A stretch of 6,538 nucleotides of DNA from Bacteroidales bacterium (GTDB taxonomy: Bacteria; Bacteroidota; Bacteroidia; Bacteroidales; ML635J-15), in contig JAQVPT010000207.1 of NCBI GenBank assembly GCA_028701945.1, positions 1-6,538 of the forward strand, in the 5' to 3' direction. The translations under genes were made by a program, and so were the position numbers. This document shows positions 1 through 6,294 of this stretch, one piece after another. Numbering within the stretch: the stretch's first letter is position 1; each line of letters starts with the position of its first letter. Under the pieces are notes generated by a model. It ran no database searches, had not been told where the DNA came from, and worked only from the letters and a program-made list of their open reading frames with translations.

Positions 1-289
1 CATCTACGCCACTTGGCAGTTCCAATTTCATCAGAGCGTCAATCGTTTTCGATGTCGTACTGTAAATATCAAGTAAACGCTTGTATGAGCTAAGCTCAAA
101 CTGTTCTCTTGCTTTTTTATTTACGAATGTAGCACGATTAACTGTAAAAATACGTTTGTGTGTTGGAAGTGGAATTGGTCCTCTTACAATAGCACCTGTC
201 GATTTTACGGTCTTCAGAATTTTCTCTGCTGATTTGTCAACCAAATTATGGTCGTAAGATTTCAGCTTGATCCTAATTTTCTGATTCAT
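1..289 (-). CDS. rpsJ: 30S ribosomal protein S10 (3' end outside the window)
   Basis: Small-subunit protein uS10 of the 30S head. In bacteria it also acts as NusE, pairing with NusB in transcription antitermination. Reading leftward from the ATG at 287-289 gives 96 residues with no stop. They start MNQKIRIKLKSYDHNLVDKS and include the signature RGPIPLPTHKR (residues 36-46) and the conserved tail LMKLELPSGVD. S10 is usually about 101-103 residues, so only about five C-terminal residues are missing past the left edge. The start is the usual family start and lies 16 bp after the fusA stop. An AAAAGGATT stretch precedes the ATG, but the AGG is too close to be a standard Shine-Dalgarno site. Co-transcription with fusA is inferred from the spacing. 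In this phylum S10 normally opens the rpsJ-rplC-rplD cluster, expected just outside the window. Confidence 0.97.
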   Translation of the reverse strand, partial: MNQKIRIKLKSYDHNLVDKSAEKILKTVKSTGAIVRGPIPLPTHKRIFTVNRATFVNKKAREQFELSSYKRLLDIYSTTSKTIDALMKLELPSGVD

Positions 290-305
290 AATCCTTTTAC
301 TATTA

Positions 306-2408
306 TTAAAATATAAACTTTCTGTTATTAACTAACTCTTCTTTAATTTCTGTAGGCACCATTTCGTAATGAGAGAACTCCATATTAAACAAAGCTCTGC
401 CAGAACTTTGAGTTCTCAATGCAGTTATATAGCCAAACTGCTCAGCTAATGGAACTTTTGCTCTCAATACTCGATGTTGTGCTTTTGTATCCAAACCTAA
501 AATTGTAGCCCTACGACGATTTAAGTCTGAACTTATATCTCCAAGATATTCTTCTGGAGTAATTATCTCAAGCTTCATAACAGGCTCCAGTAAACCACAG
601 TTTATTTTCTTAGAAGCTTCTCTAAAACAAATTCCTGCGGCTATTTGAAAAGCAACCTCATCACTATCAACATTATGGAAAGAACCATCAAATAGCTCTA
701 CTCGCATACTGTAAAGAGGGTATCCTGCAATAGGACCGTTTTGCATTGCTTCTCTAAAACCTTTTTCTATGTATGGTATATATTCTTTGGGGATTACTCC
801 ACCCTTTATATTATTAACAAATTCGAGTCCAACAGTTTCGGAGTTCGAGCTCTTTCCTATGCGAACAGCAATATCGGCAAAACGTCCTTTACCACCAGTT
901 TGTTTTTTTAATACTGTTCTGTGTTCGATAGTATCTAAGAACTCTTCCTTATAATTTACTTGTTGTTTCCCTTGATTGATTTTTAAACCAAACTCACGAA
1001 CCAACCTATCTATAATAATTTCTAAATGCAGTTCTCCCATTCCATTAATGAGAGTTTGTCCTGAATTTTCGTCATATCTTATTGTAAAACTCGGGTCTTC
1101 TTCTGCCAACCGATTAAGAGCAGACGCTAACTTCTCAATATCTGCTTGATATTGAGCTTCTACTGCAATTGATATTACAGGTTCTGGGAATTGCATTTTA
1201 TCAAGAACAATAGGTTTTTTCTCATCACAAAGAGTATCTCCCGTAACTACATCTTTTAACCCTACAACAGCACATATATCTCCAGCTTCTACGCTATCAA
1301 TCTGCGTTTGTTTATTTGAGTGCATGTGGAAAATTCTTGAAATACGTTCTTTCTTTTCAGAGCGAACATTGTAAATCATTTGACCACTTGTCATGCTTCC
1401 ACTGTAAACTCTTACATATAATAATTTTCCTATAAACGAACTATCCGCAATTTTAAATACCATAGCTGAAAAAGGAGCATCAACATCAGGGCTACGCGAA
1501 ATAATTTCATCAGTTTTAGGATTATGTCCAGTAATTGCATCAACATCGATTGGTGAAGGAAGATAATCACAAATAGCATCCAACATAGGTTGAATACCTT
1601 TATTTTTAAAAGCCGCACCACATAACACTGGAACAAAACTATCATTGATAACCATGCTACGCAACAAAGATTTAAACTCTTGAACAGAAATCTTACTTCT
1701 ATCTTCAAAAAATCTTTCAAGCATATTATCATCAGCTTCGATAACCGCCTCTATTAATTTTTCACGATATTCAAAGACTTCGTCTTCCATATCTTTTGGA
1801 ATATCTGTAACAGAGAACTTAGCACCAAGAGTATCGTCCTCTTCCCACACGTATGCTTTCTGCTCAATTAAGTCAATCACACCAGAAAAGCTATCTTCTG
1901 AACCAATAGGCAACTGTATAACAAGTGGTTTTGCACCAAGTTTTTCCTTTATCTGGCTAATTACACCTAAGAAATCTGCCCCAGCCCTATCCATCTTATT
2001 AACAAATGCAATTCTAGGCACTTTATATCTATCGGCCTGATGCCAAACAGTCTCACTTTGAGGTTCCACGCCCCCAACAGCACAAAAAACAGCAACAGCA
2101 CCATCAAGAATCCTGAGCGATCTTTCAACCTCTACGGTAAAATCGACATGCCCAGGAGTATCAATAATATTGATTTTGTATTTTTCCTCATTTGTTAGCC
2201 AATACGTTGTAGTAGCAGCAGATGTAATAGTAATCCCTCTTTCTTGTTCCTGTTGCATCCAATCCATTGTTGCTGCCCCATCATGAACTTCTCCAAGCTT
2301 ATAATTTATCCCAGAATAATACAATATGCGCTCAGTCGTCGTAGTTTTACCAGCGTCGATATGAGCCATAATGCCAATATTTCGGATATTTATAAGATTG
2401 CTACTCAT
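306..2408 (-). CDS. fusA: Translation elongation factor G (EF-G)
   Basis: Cytoplasmic GTPase that drives tRNA-mRNA translocation and, with ribosome recycling factor, splits post-termination ribosomes. At 700 residues it is full length for EF-G. All GTPase motifs are visible: P-loop AHIDAGKT (15-22), switch I RGITITSAAT (57-66), DTPGH (83-87, with the catalytic His at 87), NKMD (137-140) and the G5 region CGAAFKNKG (263-271). Domains II and III follow (about 300-480). Domain IV carries the GGKGRFAD tip region (505-512), and the C-terminal domain contains LEPVMKLEIITPEE (607-620) and FGYITALRTQSSGRA (658-672). The start gives the normal N-terminus, with NIRNIGIMAHIDAG close to it. The gene begins 9 bp after the rpsG stop and ends 16 bp before rpsJ. 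No Shine-Dalgarno site is visible. It looks like a canonical translocating EF-G; nothing essential is missing. Confidence 0.99.
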   Translation of the reverse strand: MSSNLINIRNIGIMAHIDAGKTTTTERILYYSGINYKLGEVHDGAATMDWMQQEQERGITITSAATTTYWLTNEEKYKINIIDTPGHVDFTVEVERSLRILDGAVAVFCAVGGVEPQSETVWHQADRYKVPRIAFVNKMDRAGADFLGVISQIKEKLGAKPLVIQLPIGSEDSFSGVIDLIEQKAYVWEEDDTLGAKFSVTDIPKDMEDEVFEYREKLIEAVIEADDNMLERFFEDRSKISVQEFKSLLRSMVINDSFVPVLCGAAFKNKGIQPMLDAICDYLPSPIDVDAITGHNPKTDEIISRSPDVDAPFSAMVFKIADSSFIGKLLYVRVYSGSMTSGQMIYNVRSEKKERISRIFHMHSNKQTQIDSVEAGDICAVVGLKDVVTGDTLCDEKKPIVLDKMQFPEPVISIAVEAQYQADIEKLASALNRLAEEDPSFTIRYDENSGQTLINGMGELHLEIIIDRLVREFGLKINQGKQQVNYKEEFLDTIEHRTVLKKQTGGKGRFADIAVRIGKSSNSETVGLEFVNNIKGGVIPKEYIPYIEKGFREAMQNGPIAGYPLYSMRVELFDGSFHNVDSDEVAFQIAAGICFREASKKINCGLLEPVMKLEIITPEEYLGDISSDLNRRRATILGLDTKAQHRVLRAKVPLAEQFGYITALRTQSSGRALFNMEFSHYEMVPTEIKEELVNNRKFIF

Positions 2409-2417
2409 GCAGTATTA

Positions 2418-2894
2418 CTAAAATCTAAAGTGAGAGAAGGCTTTATTTGCCTCTGCCATTCTATGAGTATCTTCTTTCTTTTTATAAGCTCCACCTTCAT
2501 TATTATAGGCAGCCATAACTTCGGCAGCAAGTTTTTCGGACATAGAACGTCCGCTACGCTTCCGTGCAAATGCTAACATCCATTTATGCCCAACAGAGAT
2601 TTTTCTGTCGGCACGCATTTCCATAGGAACCTGAAATGTTGCTCCACCGATACGACGGCTCTTAACTTCAACAGCAGGAGTGATATTATCCAAAGCTTTT
2701 CTCCATATTTCAAGAGGAGTATCTTCTGCATCTTTCATTTTCTTTTCAATAATATCCATAGTATCATAGAAAATCTTAAAAGATATAGATTTTTTTCCGT
2801 CCCACATCATATCATTTACAAAACGAGTAACCCTAACATCGTTAAACTTAGGATCTGGCAAAATCGTTCTTTTCTTTGGTTTCGTTTTTCTCAT
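2418..2894 (-). CDS. rpsG: 30S ribosomal protein S7
   Basis: Protein uS7 starts assembly of the 30S head by binding the 3' domain of 16S rRNA, and it contacts E-site tRNA. The 158-residue product matches the usual S7 length. It shows the basic N-terminus MRKTKPKKR with DPKFND (14-19), the central block ALDNITPAVEVKSRRIGG (67-84) and the C-terminal GGAYKKKEDTHRMAEANKAF (134-153). The ATG at 2892-2894 gives the standard N-terminus. It sits 17 bp after rpsL and 9 bp before fusA, in the conserved str order. The stop is TAG and the next triplet is TAA, a tandem stop just before the fusA start. In E. coli, S7 represses its own operon by binding the rpsL-rpsG spacer. That spacer is only 17 bp here, so the same control seems unlikely. 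Confidence 0.98.
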   Translation of the reverse strand: MRKTKPKKRTILPDPKFNDVRVTRFVNDMMWDGKKSISFKIFYDTMDIIEKKMKDAEDTPLEIWRKALDNITPAVEVKSRRIGGATFQVPMEMRADRKISVGHKWMLAFARKRSGRSMSEKLAAEVMAAYNNEGGAYKKKEDTHRMAEANKAFSHFRF

Positions 2895-2911
2895 CTCTGA
2901 ACTTAATTAAT

Positions 2912-3298
2912 TTATTTAACTTTTTTTACTTTTGGTTTCTTAGTTCCATATTTAGAACGTCTCTGAGTACGGCCATCAACTCCAGCTGTATCTAAGGCTC
3001 CACGAACAACGTGATATCTTACACCAGGTAAATCTTTAACCCTACCTCCTCTTATAAGCACAATAGAGTGCTCTTGAAGATTATGACCTTCTCCCGGAAT
3101 ATAAGCGTTAACCTCTTTACCGTTTGTCAATTTTACTCTCGCAACTTTTCTCATTGCCGAATTTGGCTTCTTAGGAGTTGTGGTATAAACTCTTGTGCAA
3201 ACACCACGACGTTGCGGACATGAATCTAATGCAGGGGACTTACTTTTATCCACAGTAATCACCCTTCCTTTTCTTACTAATTGTTGTATCGTTGGCAT
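2912..3298 (-). CDS. rpsL: 30S ribosomal protein S12
   Basis: Protein uS12 sits at the decoding centre and affects accuracy. I place the start at the ATG at 3296-3298, giving 128 residues beginning MPTIQQLVRKGR, the family N-terminus. The reading frame stays open to 3373, but the extra 25 codons would span the predicted promoter and match nothing in S12. Conserved blocks are CPQRRGVCTRVYTTTPKKPN (27-46) and HNLQEHSIVLIRGGRVKDLP (72-91). Residues tied to streptomycin resistance in other bacteria are wild type: Lys43, Lys88 and Pro91. Asp89 is the residue that RimO methylthiolates in E. coli. The lysine-rich tail after SKYGTKKP is a few residues longer than in E. coli (124). It is the first gene of the operon. 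Confidence 0.98.
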   Translation of the reverse strand: MPTIQQLVRKGRVITVDKSKSPALDSCPQRRGVCTRVYTTTPKKPNSAMRKVARVKLTNGKEVNAYIPGEGHNLQEHSIVLIRGGRVKDLPGVRYHVVRGALDTAGVDGRTQRRSKYGTKKPKVKKVK

Positions 3299-3343
3299 AA
3301 AACCTATAAAATTTAAATTTCGACTTAATAAAATTTTGGACTG

Positions 3344-3374
3344 CAAAGGTAGATTATTTTTTTTTATTAACAAT
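3344..3374 (-). promoter_or_regulatory. Bacteroidetes-type promoter of the rpsL-rpsG-fusA-rpsJ operon
   Basis: Read on the minus strand, a -33-like ATTG (3371-3374), a 19-bp AT-rich spacer and TACCTTTG (3344-3351) match the Bacteroidetes housekeeping sigma pattern TTTG-N19-21-TAnnTTTG with one mismatch. Transcription would begin near 3335-3340, leaving a leader of roughly 40 nt before rpsL. That is too short for an obvious riboswitch or attenuator. The start site is inferred from spacing alone. Confidence 0.75.
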
Positions 3375-3567
3375 ACTTGTATGATATATTTTTACTATTT
3401 TCTATTATTAACAGCTTTTAAATTTGTTAATAACCAAATTTTACCCTAAAACACAGTATTAGAGCAGATATTTTTATTTGTTTTTATTATTCAAAAACAT
3501 CACTATTGATAATCTTTTTGCAAATTTAGAATTATTTTCAAAACATTTAATGAATTTTCAAGAAATA

Positions 3568-3582
3568 AACAACGAATTTTCG
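3568..3582 (+). promoter_or_regulatory. 15-bp upstream element, copy 1 of 2
   Basis: AACAACGAATTTTCG recurs with a single mismatch at 6251-6265 upstream of the other plus-strand exported-protein gene. In both places its 3' end lies exactly 21 bp before the TAnnTTTG -7 box, so it includes or overlaps the -33 position. It could be an extended -33 region or the site of a shared regulator. Confidence 0.5.
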
Positions 3583-3611
3583 TCTTGATAATAATTAAGG
3601 CACTATATTTG
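3579..3611 (+). promoter_or_regulatory. Promoter of the beta-helix lipoprotein gene
   Basis: TATATTTG (3604-3611) is a perfect TAnnTTTG -7 box. The -33 position at a 21-bp spacing is TTCG (3579-3582), one mismatch from TTTG. A CTTG at 3584-3587 is an alternative, but its 16-bp spacing is short. Transcription would start near 3616-3619, giving a leader of about 25 nt with no Shine-Dalgarno site. Confidence 0.65.
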
Positions 3612-3643
3612 CAAAAATACAGCAAATTTAAAACATCAATATT

Positions 3644-4735
3644 ATGAAAAGATTATTTTATGTATTAATAGGTATGAGTTTTTTGGGATATGTATTTCAA
3701 TCATGCGATCCAAAAGATCCGCCAGTTTCAGAAAACGTAATAGAAGTTACAACAGACATCACTTCTCCAACAATATGGACAGCCAATAAAATATATATAA
3801 TAAGCGTACCAGACTTTGGGGTCAAATCTACACTTACTATTGAGGCAGGGACAGTTATAAAATTTAAGCCCAATTACATTTTTATGACTATATATGATGA
3901 TGGGAAAATTATAGCAAACGGAACAAGTACATCGCCAATAGTTTTTACTTCATACAAAGATGATAACAACGGAGGCGACACAAACGGAGACGGCGGGAAC
4001 ACAATAGCTGCTGCTGGGGACTGGGGAAACATCGACCTTAATGGCTCTACTGGCTCAGTATTTACCAGCTGTAAATTCTTATATGGTGGACAAGGTTCTA
4101 CAGCCTCTCCTACTCTTAATTTATCAGCAGGTGCTCAAGCAACAATAGACAATTGCACTTTTGCTTTTAACACTGGTGGCAAAGAGGGGAACTTCTATAT
4201 TGGTGCATTACACGCAGATATCGCAAAAAACTCAACAATAATTACAAATAATATTTTTTATAATAATATATTACCGCTAACAATTGCTGCCGAAATTAAC
4301 ATCAACAACTCAAACTACTTCAAATTTAACGAAATTGGCAATAAATTCAACGGAATATTTGTCGCAGGAAATATCAATAAAAACACAGAATGGACTGAAG
4401 ATGAAGTTGCGTTCGTAATAACCTCTGATAATATAAATGTAGGTATCGGTAAAACACTAACTTTAGGAAATGGTGTTATATTAAAATTTGTCGAAGGCTC
4501 AACTCTAACATTATCATCGGGTGAACCGTCTTTAATTAATTACAATGGGTCAGGGATTTTCTACACTTCATTCAAAGATGACGATTTACTAGGTGACACT
4601 AATGGTGATGCAACAAACAGCGCTCCAGCAGTGGCTGATTGGACAGGAATATTTCTTGATCACTGGAAAAAATCAACTGGCTATGCAGATTGGGAAAACA
4701 TCAAATACAATGATCCAAATCCAGTAGCAAAATAA
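3644..4735 (+). CDS. Predicted lipoprotein with beta-helix-like repeats and two GDTNGD segments
   Basis: The 363-residue product has no function I can name. It begins with a lipoprotein-type signal: basic MKR, a hydrophobic stretch and Cys21 after VFQS. The lipidated Cys is followed by DPKDPP, which resembles the charged export signals of Bacteroidetes surface lipoproteins but is not a clear match. The rest is rich in Thr, Asn, Ile and Gly, with short strand-turn units such as LTIEAGTVIKF (64-74) and TIDNCTFAFN (167-176), as in right-handed parallel beta-helix proteins. A unit of about 90 residues occurs twice, at about 45-131 and 250-337. Each has a Trp start, a TLT-x(5)-GxxIKF/LKF strand pair, an FTSYKDD/YTSFKDD stretch, GDTNGD (111-116 and 317-322) and a DW (126, 332). 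GDTNGD resembles Asp/Asn-rich Ca-binding loops. No T9SS sorting domain is present at the C-terminus. It is apparently a single-gene transcript with its own promoter and terminator. A cell-envelope structural or carbohydrate-related role is possible but unproven. Confidence 0.85.
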   Translation: MKRLFYVLIGMSFLGYVFQSCDPKDPPVSENVIEVTTDITSPTIWTANKIYIISVPDFGVKSTLTIEAGTVIKFKPNYIFMTIYDDGKIIANGTSTSPIVFTSYKDDNNGGDTNGDGGNTIAAAGDWGNIDLNGSTGSVFTSCKFLYGGQGSTASPTLNLSAGAQATIDNCTFAFNTGGKEGNFYIGALHADIAKNSTIITNNIFYNNILPLTIAAEININNSNYFKFNEIGNKFNGIFVAGNINKNTEWTEDEVAFVITSDNINVGIGKTLTLGNGVILKFVEGSTLTLSSGEPSLINYNGSGIFYTSFKDDDLLGDTNGDATNSAPAVADWTGIFLDHWKKSTGYADWENIKYNDPNPVAK

Positions 4736-4740
4736 TTTTT

Positions 4741-4763
4741 GAGCCGAAAGGCTCTTTTTTTTT
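4741..4763 (+). terminator. Rho-independent terminator of the lipoprotein gene
   Basis: A perfect five-pair stem, GAGCC (4741-4745) with GGCTC (4750-4754), is closed by a GAAA (GNRA) loop and followed by nine T residues (4755-4763). It starts 5 bp after the lipoprotein stop codon. On the minus strand the hairpin is followed by only a mixed AT stretch, so it is probably a weak terminator for yraN transcripts coming the other way. Confidence 0.9.
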
Positions 4764-4807
4764 ACTGAAAATCGGTTAAGTTAACTCAGGATATAATATA
4801 ATTTTTA

Positions 4808-5164
4808 TTAAGGATAAAATGCTTCTTCGATATGTTCTACCTGCGTACCTTGCTCATTAATAATAACAGTAATAATATCAAATCGTGACTCCATATCGTA
4901 ATCCTTCTCATATATATATTTTTCTGCTGCTTCAATCAAAAACCTCTGTTTTTTATTATTTACAGCCTCTTCTGGATTTCCCCAATAATCTGACGATCTA
5001 GTTTTTACTTCCACAAATATGATTACACCTTCGTAAAAAGCAATTATATCAATCTCCTTATGCTTATATCTCCACTTTCGTTCAAGTATCTTATACTTCT
5101 TTTCTGCTAAATAAGCACAAGCTAATTCTTCTCCTTTTTCGCCTAATGTATTATGTTCTGCCAT
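4808..5164 (-). CDS. yraN: YraN family (UPF0102) nuclease-like protein
   Basis: A 118-residue protein of the YraN/UPF0102 family, which has a restriction-endonuclease-like fold; its cellular role is not firmly established. The N-terminus MAEHNTLGEKGEELA is the usual one in Bacteroidetes members and fixes the start at 5164. Candidate active-site residues of the PD-(D/E)xK type are Glu12 in GEE, Asp39 in EIDII and the Glu52-x-Lys54 pair in VEVKTR. The conserved NPEEAVNNKKQRFL (63-76) and RFDIITV (94-100) follow. It is a soluble protein with no signal peptide. It lies 56 bp after the T9SS cargo gene on the same strand and is convergent with the lipoprotein gene. A terminator-like hairpin ends against its ATG, so its expression may depend on read-through or on an internal promoter. 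No Shine-Dalgarno site is visible. Confidence 0.93.
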   Translation of the reverse strand: MAEHNTLGEKGEELACAYLAEKKYKILERKWRYKHKEIDIIAFYEGVIIFVEVKTRSSDYWGNPEEAVNNKKQRFLIEAAEKYIYEKDYDMESRFDIITVIINEQGTQVEHIEEAFYP

Positions 5165-5193
5165 AAAAAAATCCCGCTAAAATTAACGGGATT
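5165..5193 (-). terminator. Intrinsic terminator after the T9SS cargo gene, abutting the yraN start
   Basis: On the minus strand AATCCCG (5187-5193) pairs perfectly with CGGGATT (5170-5176) across a 10-nt loop. Seven T residues (5165-5171) overlap the end of the stem, and the yraN ATG follows immediately. The hairpin starts 27 bp after the T9SS gene stop codon. It is a credible terminator for that gene and at the same time the leader structure of any message that continues into yraN. Confidence 0.75.
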
Positions 5194-5220
5194 AAAGATA
5201 ATAAAAATTTTGAAAACTGA

Positions 5221-5955
5221 TTAGTGTGTAACAATAAGTTTTACGGTCTTTTTAATTTTACCGCCATCAAACAAGCGACAAAAATAGTATCCGTTTTCCC
5301 AATTGCTACAATCAATATTTATATTTTCAGCGTTAGAAAAATCAACCTTTCTAACAAGCTTACCAAGCACATTATAAATTTCTACTCTAGCATTAGATCC
5401 AAAATCACTATTTAAAGTAAAGCGAGTTGAAGCAGGATTAGGAGAAACTGTAAAATCGGCAACTTTATTTAGGTCAATGGCAGTGGTTGTTGAATATGAA
5501 ATTGTGAATGTAACAAAATCGGATGTATTATTAATATCATAAACCTTATATAAAATGGTTGTTACTCCAGGGTTTGGCCCCTGTGTAAAACGGAAGTCTC
5601 CTCCTTCACCAGAAGTTTCGCCAGCATTCAAAATAATATTCGGAGTTGACGCTGACCACATCGGTCCACAACCACCAAACATATTTGCTTCTGTTGGCGG
5701 ATGGCACATTGAATGCAATGAACCCTCAATTTGTGTTGTTTGTAATGCCATACTGAGTTTCAAAGTTTTTTGAGACCCTGAAATGTTTTTTATCGACCAA
5801 TAATATAAAATAGCAGGACTATTAACTGTAGTAGCTACAGTAATGTTTTGTCCATTAATCAGTTCTGAATCATGATTATACACCTCAAATGATTGTGCAA
5901 ATAAGACAGAACCAAACATTCCCAATATAATGGCTATAAGTAATAATTTTTTCAT
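5221..5955 (-). CDS. Secreted protein with T9SS type A C-terminal sorting domain
   Basis: A 244-residue exported protein of unknown specific function. Residues 1-20 form a Sec signal peptide (MKK, a hydrophobic core, then LFA before Gln21). Residues 21-155 form a beta-rich domain with the opening SFEVYNHDSELINGQ, a two-Cys segment (Cys84 and Cys96), ILNAGETSGEGGDF (108-121) and VYDINNTSDFVTFTI (138-152). Similar layouts are common in small exported Bacteroidetes proteins, but I know no assigned function. Residues about 167-244 are a type A sorting domain: FTVSPNPAS (168-176), VEIYNVLGKLVRKVDF (191-206), NGYYFCRLFDGGK (221-233) and the terminal KKTVKLIVTH. This domain sends the protein through the type IX system and is normally removed on attachment to or release from the cell surface. 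The ATG at 5953-5955 gives the full signal peptide. No Shine-Dalgarno site is present. Confidence 0.93.
   Translation of the reverse strand: MKKLLLIAIILGMFGSVLFAQSFEVYNHDSELINGQNITVATTVNSPAILYYWSIKNISGSQKTLKLSMALQTTQIEGSLHSMCHPPTEANMFGGCGPMWSASTPNIILNAGETSGEGGDFRFTQGPNPGVTTILYKVYDINNTSDFVTFTISYSTTTAIDLNKVADFTVSPNPASTRFTLNSDFGSNARVEIYNVLGKLVRKVDFSNAENINIDCSNWENGYYFCRLFDGGKIKKTVKLIVTH
5279..5312 (-). promoter_or_regulatory. Possible internal promoter for yraN
   Basis: Inside the 3' end of the T9SS gene the minus strand reads ATTG (5309-5312), 22 bp, then TATTTTTG (5279-5286), a full match to the -7 consensus. The codons for Tyr-Phe here produce this string, so chance is a serious alternative. 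If used, it would give yraN a leader of roughly 105-110 nt that contains the hairpin. Confidence 0.25.
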
Positions 5956-5989
5956 CCTAATATATTTTATAAATTAAAAAGTATTTTCG

Positions 5990-5997
5990 CAAATTTA
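5990..5997 (-). promoter_or_regulatory. -7 box of the T9SS cargo gene promoter
   Basis: TAAATTTG on the minus strand matches TAnnTTTG fully and continues as TTTGCGAAAA, resembling the sequence after the other -7 boxes here. It lies 34 bp before the start codon, implying a leader of about 28 nt. No convincing TTTG-like -33 box sits 19-21 bp upstream, so the promoter may be weak or need an activator. Confidence 0.5.
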
Positions 5998-6250
5998 CGA
6001 ATAAATTTTGAATTATATTGCCTAATTATAATTTATTAAACATCAAATTTATACGTAACAACTATATTTTTAATAATTACGACAATAAAAAAATATAACT
6101 AACATGCAAAAAGGAAAGCGTATGAAATTTTAAACTCCAAAAATAACAACTCACTCTATGTAATAGGACTCACGTTTTCTTAGAAACTTATTAGAAAAGA
6201 GCTGTCAATTACTAACTATTGGTATAATAATTACAATTTATGTTAAAGAC

Positions 6251-6265
6251 AACAACCAATTTTCG
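6251..6265 (+). promoter_or_regulatory. 15-bp upstream element, copy 2 of 2
   Basis: AACAACCAATTTTCG matches the element at 3568-3582 in 14 of 15 positions (C for G at position 7). It sits at the same distance from its -7 box, with 21 bp between them. The flanking bases are not conserved, which argues against a simple recent duplication of the whole region. Confidence 0.5.
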
Positions 6266-6294
6266 CATTTGTGTTCAATAATCTATTATTTTTG
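6262..6294 (+). promoter_or_regulatory. Promoter of the partial secreted-protein gene
   Basis: TATTTTTG (6287-6294) is a perfect TAnnTTTG -7 box, with TTCG (6262-6265) 21 bp upstream as a one-mismatch -33 box. A TTTG at 6268-6271 is closer to consensus, but its 15-bp spacing is too short. The leader would be about 45 nt. Confidence 0.65.

Larger units (their letters stand above)
3299..3643. other. Divergent intergenic region between rpsL and the lipoprotein gene
   Basis: These 345 bp are very AT-rich and separate two divergent genes. They hold the operon promoter on the minus strand near the left end and the lipoprotein gene promoter on the plus strand near the right end. The middle (about 3380-3560) contains no credible reading frame, no strong hairpin and no RNA gene that I recognise. 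A GCAAATTTA word occurs at 3520-3528 and again at 3622-3630. On the minus strand it reads as a -7-like TAAATTTG, but neither copy has a matching -33 box. Confidence 0.7.

Noticed and set aside
1430..1732. Second minus-strand frame of 100 codons inside fusA
   Set aside because: It is an out-of-frame shadow of EF-G, rich in Leu and Phe only because of base composition.
2244..2576. Plus-strand reading frame of 110 codons across the fusA-rpsG junction
   Set aside because: It lies opposite two certain genes, and its product is a low-complexity shadow with no recognisable domain.
3299..3373. 25-codon upstream extension of the S12 reading frame
   Set aside because: It has no S12 similarity, overlaps the predicted promoter -7 box, and the MPTIQQLVRKGR start is the family norm.
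3195..3449. Plus-strand reading frame of 84 codons opposite rpsL and its promoter
   Set aside because: Half lies antisense to S12 and the rest is AT-rich intergenic DNA; no domain, no promoter.
3584..3587. CTTG as the -33 box of the lipoprotein gene
   Set aside because: The spacing to the -7 box is 16 bp, shorter than the usual 19-21; TTCG at 21 bp fits better and is shared with the other exported-protein promoter.
4764..4807. Separate terminator for yraN on the minus strand
   Set aside because: No G/C-containing hairpin followed by a T-run is present; the nearby 4741-4754 hairpin lacks a T-run in that direction.
6103..6132. Nine-codon reading frame starting MQKGKRMKF in the right intergenic region
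   Set aside because: Such short frames are expected by chance; it has no promoter or conserved feature that I can see.
6175..6198. Inverted repeat TTTTCT / AGAAAA as a possible operator or terminator
   Set aside because: It has only six A/T-rich pairs around a 12-nt spacer, no T-run and no gene end nearby; likely chance.
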